This document shows positions 60,116-64,000 of a DNA stretch of 64,000 nucleotides, piece by piece (position 1 is the first letter of the stretch; each line of letters begins with the position of its first letter). The DNA is from Paradesertivirga sp966210515 (GTDB lineage: Bacteria > Bacteroidota > Bacteroidia > Sphingobacteriales > Sphingobacteriaceae): assembly GCA_966210515.1 (NCBI GenBank), contig CBIHLM010000009.1:1-64000 (forward strand), in the 5' to 3' direction. Under the pieces are notes generated by a model. It was not told the origin of the DNA and ran no database searches. It saw only the letters and a program-made list of their open reading frames with translations. A program made the translations under genes and the position numbers.

Positions 60116-63100
60116 AGTTTCAAAGTATAGCTATACGAGTACGTTTTTTCCAGTAACCTGTAAGGGTCATGTGGCAGTTTACCCCAGCTGTTATCACCAC
60201 CAACTCCCCGCTGCTTCAAATCTATATTCAGGTACACCTCGTCACGGACTTTAACGTCAGTAGGGTGCTGCTGTTTTTTAGTGAATCCCGGATCGAAATC
60301 TTCTGCAGGATTATTTAGTGCACTGAAGCAAATTGGCTGCACGCCTTCAATCTCAATACCTTTTCCCTGCGCATTGGTGAGCCGAAGCCAGCGGACGTCA
60401 GTTTTATAGCCATTTTCTTGCGGACGTATGTAAGGAACGTTTTGATTTTTAACCAGGTCCTGGTAAATGCCTATAAAAGAGGAAGTATTTCTGTCGCTGT
60501 AATTCTCCCATGGCCCTCGTCCATAAAAAGATAACTGATCAAATTCTTTTTGTAATTCCATGCGCATTCCGAATCGGGGAAGTTCTGGCAGGTTCCGATC
60601 AGACATATCAATTGAAGCTCTTACTTGAATTGAGCCATCATTTTTTATAAGGTAATCGACCGTATAAGGAACAGCAATAGTCGGAAGTTCATACTCAACT
60701 TTTATTGGCAGACCACTTGCATTTTGTTCGTCAATAATTACATTTTTTATGATGCGATCGATATGTGCAGCACGCCATACATTGGATTTTATTTGCATCT
60801 GGTTTCCGAAGTCATTATCGGTAGGCGCTCGCCAAAAATATGGTTCAGGGAATTGCCGTATAGCTTGAGTACCCTTAGAGGACAAGGTATTAAACTTTGC
60901 CAGTTTGGTATCAAACACTCCCTCAATTTCACCCGTTTTAAACCTTATGAGATCAGCTTCTTTAGATACTTTCAGACCACCAGTTGTGACTGTTTTTGAG
61001 GCGAAATAGTCTCCCGATAGCTTAAACTGTTCACGGGCGATCTCATGTCCCTCTGGAAGCAGTTCTCCGGTCTTTTTGGTGTAGGCAAAAACATTTAAAT
61101 AATATTCGCCCTCCTTCTTTGTTGAGGGTATTTTTATTTGCACATCTTTCTGCTGATGAGGAGCAAGATTCACATTAAACGGCGCTTCCTTGATTTTTTC
61201 CCCATTGCGATATAGCTCCCATTTGAAACTATACTCCGAAAGGTCTGTAAAGTCGAACAGGTTATGAATCGTAATTACCCCCTTTGTTAAATCTTTCTGC
61301 TTAAAAAGGATGTTTTGATACACCTTTTTAACTTCAAATAAGCCCGGATGCGGAGTGCGGTCGGCGGAAACGAGCCCATTAGCGCAAAAATTTTCATCGT
61401 TGTAAAGATGATATCCTCCCAAATCTCCTCCATATGCCCAATAGGTTCTCCCGTCCGGAGTAGATGTTTTCATTCCCTGGTCAACCCAATCCCAAATGAA
61501 GCCACCCTGCATGTGCTTGCTGCTCATAATGATATCCCAATACTTTTGAAAGTTTCCGCTGCTATTGCCCATTGCATGCGAGTATTCGCACATAATAAAA
61601 GGGCGGTTTTTTTTAGCAGCAGCATATTCTTCCATATACTCAATGTCGGGGTACATCGGGGCGACAATGTCTGTATTTGAATTTTCTTTCGCCTGCTCAA
61701 ACATAATAAACCGGGTGTTGTCGCGGCTTTTTATCCATTTGTAGGCTTCGTAAAACACGGGTCCGTTAGCGCACTCATTTCCCATAGACCAGATTACTAC
61801 CGAAGGATGATTTTTATCTGTTTCCACGATTCTGTGAATGCGATCCATGTGGGCTGGAACCCATTCTGGAAGGTACGCAACATGTTTGCTTCTGTCTAAG
61901 CCCGGCTTTTCTACTCCCATACCGTGACTTTCTATATTTGCTTCGTCTACCAGATACAGGCCGTATTGATCGCATAACTTATACCATAATGCATCATTGG
62001 GATAATGGCTTGTACGCACAGCATTAATATTAAACTGTTTCATCAGCTTAATATCTTTAATCATTGATTCGCGACTAACGACATGTCCTTCCACGTCATC
62101 ATGCTCGTGCCGGTTGGTCCCTTTGAAAAGAATGGGCATCCCATTTATCATGAATTGGGCATTCTTAATTTCTATTTTACGGAAACCAATCTTTGAGCCT
62201 GTAAGGCCGAGTATGTTTCCGCTTTCATCCTTTAAGGTGATGATAAAATCATAAAGGTTAGGATGTTCGGCACTCCATTGGGCCACTTTAGGTATTGTGC
62301 CGCTAAAGTTGACAGTGTTAATATCAGATGAAATTTTTACCTGCTTTTGCTGACTGAATACCGTTTTACCTGCTGGATTGATTACATCGGCCGTTACAGA
62401 TGCAGCTGTGCCTGCAGCACCCGAAAATCTTCTCAAATCGATTTCTGCTGTAAGTATTCCATTCGTGTACTGATTGTCAAGGTCGGCTTTTACAAAAAAA
62501 TCCCATACAGATAATTTAGGCAAAGAGTAAAGAAATACATCTCTTTCAATGCCTGTAAGTCTCCAGAAATCCTGGTCTTCAAGATAACTCCCATCGTGCC
62601 AGCGAAAAACCTGCACAGCCAGCAAGTTTTCTCCCCCCTTTAGATATTTGGTAATATTAAATTCGGCCGGAGATTTAGAGACTTTACTCATGCCAACCTT
62701 TTCGCCGTTTACATATACCTGGGCATAACCAGTTATGGAGCCAAAATGCAGAAGCACTTCACGGCCGGCCCATCCTTCAGGAACTGTAAAGGTTTTTCTG
62801 TACGTCCCTACCGGATTGTTCTCCCCAATGAACGGGGGATTTCTGGGATGCGGATAAGTGATATTGGTGTAGATTGGAATGCCAAATCCTTTTCGTTCCC
62901 AGTTGGACGGTACCGGAATGTCGGCCCAGTTTTTATCCGGAAAGTCTGTGCGGTAAAAATCGAGAATACGGTTGGCATACTTATCTGTATAGACAAATTT
63001 CCAGGTCCCGTTTAATGACTTATGCCACGCTGATTTGCTATAATCATCAGCTTTAACATCAGCTGCATTGTCGAATAACATAAAGGTGGCATGCGGCTTT

Positions 63101-63201
63101 TCTTTATTATGCTCTATTATCTTAGGATTTTCCCATTCATTCTGCGTTTGTGCCGAACATAAACCCGCTGACAGGAAGATAAGCGATAGTAATTTTTTCA
63201 T
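60106..63201 (-). CDS. LacZ-type beta-galactosidase, GH2
   Basis: This 1031-residue exported enzyme (signal ending LCSAQ) has the full LacZ architecture: sugar-binding domain (about 55-225), Ig-like domain, TIM barrel with FKGTNRHEHDD, acid/base Glu476 (WSMGNECANG) and nucleophile Glu539 (IMCEYSHAMGNSSG), then a Bgal_small_N domain in about 745-1025 with WRAPTDNDFG and YGRGPWENYSDRNTSS. It releases beta-galactose from side chains or other glycans. It lies 27 bp downstream of a GH92 gene, so it may belong to another glycan system that starts beyond the right edge. Confidence 0.94.
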   Translation of the reverse strand: MKKLLSLIFLSAGLCSAQTQNEWENPKIIEHNKEKPHATFMLFDNAADVKADDYSKSAWHKSLNGTWKFVYTDKYANRILDFYRTDFPDKNWADIPVPSNWERKGFGIPIYTNITYPHPRNPPFIGENNPVGTYRKTFTVPEGWAGREVLLHFGSITGYAQVYVNGEKVGMSKVSKSPAEFNITKYLKGGENLLAVQVFRWHDGSYLEDQDFWRLTGIERDVFLYSLPKLSVWDFFVKADLDNQYTNGILTAEIDLRRFSGAAGTAASVTADVINPAGKTVFSQQKQVKISSDINTVNFSGTIPKVAQWSAEHPNLYDFIITLKDESGNILGLTGSKIGFRKIEIKNAQFMINGMPILFKGTNRHEHDDVEGHVVSRESMIKDIKLMKQFNINAVRTSHYPNDALWYKLCDQYGLYLVDEANIESHGMGVEKPGLDRSKHVAYLPEWVPAHMDRIHRIVETDKNHPSVVIWSMGNECANGPVFYEAYKWIKSRDNTRFIMFEQAKENSNTDIVAPMYPDIEYMEEYAAAKKNRPFIMCEYSHAMGNSSGNFQKYWDIIMSSKHMQGGFIWDWVDQGMKTSTPDGRTYWAYGGDLGGYHLYNDENFCANGLVSADRTPHPGLFEVKKVYQNILFKQKDLTKGVITIHNLFDFTDLSEYSFKWELYRNGEKIKEAPFNVNLAPHQQKDVQIKIPSTKKEGEYYLNVFAYTKKTGELLPEGHEIAREQFKLSGDYFASKTVTTGGLKVSKEADLIRFKTGEIEGVFDTKLAKFNTLSSKGTQAIRQFPEPYFWRAPTDNDFGNQMQIKSNVWRAAHIDRIIKNVIIDEQNASGLPIKVEYELPTIAVPYTVDYLIKNDGSIQVRASIDMSDRNLPELPRFGMRMELQKEFDQLSFYGRGPWENYSDRNTSSFIGIYQDLVKNQNVPYIRPQENGYKTDVRWLRLTNAQGKGIEIEGVQPICFSALNNPAEDFDPGFTKKQQHPTDVKVRDEVYLNIDLKQRGVGGDNSWGKLPHDPYRLLEKTYSYSYTLKLVD

Positions 63202-63228
63202 ATATGTTTTAAATATCCGTCTCTATAC

Positions 63229-64000
63229 CTAATTGTTTGATTTTGACGGGGGAAGATGTGTTGTTCCCCAGGAAGTGGAGGGCTTTGAATCCATTTCAAT
63301 AAGCATCTCGGCTCCTTTTACTATATCCTGATGTTCTATCCAGGATTTATGATAAGGTATCCCATTTAAGGTTACCGATTTGATGTATCTGTTTTTTTCA
63401 GAGAGGTTTTTTGCGATTATTACGAAGTCTTTACCATTCTCCTGGTGGATAATTGTTTTCTTAAAATACGGAGTATTTATCAGGTAGTAAGACTGGCCCG
63501 CGTTCGGATAAATACCCATCATGTGAAATGCAAGCCATGAAGACATTGCTCCCGAGTCATCGTTTCCGGGGATTCCGCTGGCAGAACTGTTATATTTTGT
63601 ATCAATAATTTTTTGGATTCTCTCGTTACTCAAATCCGGTCTTCCAATCCAATGATATAAGTTGGGGCTTAAGAAGGAAGGTTCATTGCCTACATTATAG
63701 AAATCCTTATCGAATAATATGTCGAGCCGTTTTTTAAATGCTTCATTTCCACCTGATTTTTTTACAAGCATGGCTACATCATGCGGAACGCTCAGAGAAT
63801 ACTCCCATGAGCTGGCTTCATAAAAGAATCCGCACCACCAGCATACGCAGGTTGGCCAGTCCTGAGCAAGCGGACTGTAAGCGATGTAATTTATCCTTCC
63901 GTTATTCATGTCGCATTGAATGCTGTCTACCCACCTGCCTCCTGCATCTTTAGGCATAATAAATCCTCTGGCACCATTGTCGTCGATATCTCTCCATAGA
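63229..64000 (-). CDS. GH92 alpha-mannosidase, C-terminal part
   Basis: The reading frame stays open through the right edge, so this is the last ~257 codons of a longer gene. GH92 signatures are CWWCGFFYEASSWEYSLSVPHD, GNEPSFLSPNLYHWIGRPD and GIPGNDDSGAMSSWLAFHMMGIYPNAG, with the Glu/Asp-rich calcium and catalytic region. GH92 enzymes are exo-acting alpha-mannosidases, mostly on fungal or host glycans. A full protein would be about 750 aa. Pairing with LacZ-type GH2 is unusual for a pectin locus and suggests the next locus begins here. Confidence 0.87.
   Translation of the reverse strand, partial: LWRDIDDNGARGFIMPKDAGGRWVDSIQCDMNNGRINYIAYSPLAQDWPTCVCWWCGFFYEASSWEYSLSVPHDVAMLVKKSGGNEAFKKRLDILFDKDFYNVGNEPSFLSPNLYHWIGRPDLSNERIQKIIDTKYNSSASGIPGNDDSGAMSSWLAFHMMGIYPNAGQSYYLINTPYFKKTIIHQENGKDFVIIAKNLSEKNRYIKSVTLNGIPYHKSWIEHQDIVKGAEMLIEMDSKPSTSWGTTHLPPSKSNN

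Noticed and set aside
1..64000. CRISPR arrays, tRNA or rRNA genes, insertion sequences, prophage or toxin-antitoxin genes
   Set aside because: I looked for repeated spacers, transposase or integrase motifs and tRNA-like folds and saw none; the window is continuous metabolic gene content.

Overview
The window looks like a Bacteroidota chromosome, most like Pedobacter or another Sphingobacteriaceae. The grounds are a SusC/SusD pair driven by an ECF sigma / FecR pair with STN signalling, two giant secreted lyases ending in type IX secretion (T9SS) sorting domains, starts with little Shine-Dalgarno signal, and moderate GC. It is almost entirely one pectin / rhamnogalacturonan utilisation region with its own hexuronate catabolism. 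I saw no tRNA, rRNA, CRISPR array, insertion sequence or phage gene.

Layout. 1-3440: a partial SDR gene (minus), then kduD, kduI and a CE7-type acetyl esterase. 3532-8105 (minus): GH2 and PL1 lipoprotein. 8314-10243: a frameshifted CE8 pectinesterase and an esterase. 10437-18045: ECF sigma, FecR, SusC, SusD. 18388-30447: a 12 kb same-strand run of GH28, GH105, PL10, uxaA-1, uxaC, kdgK-1, uxaB, uxaA-2. 30520-32086 (minus): yhcH-like gene and kdgK-2. 32317-36245: eda, exuT-like MFS and gapN. 36515-45254: two single-gene units, T9SS-sorted PL1 and PL4. 45332-48384 (minus): lacI, SDR, uxuA. 48732-58119: GH2, GH35, Ldh_2-type reductase, GH43, SSS symporter. 58419-59984: an orphan PAS histidine kinase. 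60106-64000 (minus): LacZ-type GH2 and a partial GH92.

How they work together. T9SS-secreted PL1 and PL4 lyases and PL1/PL10 lyases cut homogalacturonan and rhamnogalacturonan outside the cell, while CE8 and the esterases strip methyl and acetyl groups. SusCD imports the oligomers. GH28, GH105, GH2, GH35 and GH43 finish them in the periplasm. Unsaturated uronate goes through KduI/KduD, galacturonate through UxaC/UxaB/UxaA, and glucuronate through UxaC, a probable SDR-type fructuronate reductase and UxuA. All reach KDG, then KDPG (KdgK) and pyruvate plus glyceraldehyde 3-phosphate (Eda); GapN can oxidise the latter to 3-phosphoglycerate with NADPH.

The most useful unexplained signal is an 18-bp motif, CCGGGAACGWTTGCRTAA, in front of the sigma/SusCD, GH28 and eda/kdgK operons and as a near-perfect inverted pair between the PL1 and CE8 genes. 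It resembles a LacI-family operator. A cleaner LacI-type palindrome lies upstream of the local lacI gene. Other notable points are a recent duplication (344 bp without a difference) between the two T9SS lyase genes, a frameshift in the pectinesterase, and GATase-like domains at the C-termini of three unrelated glycosidases.
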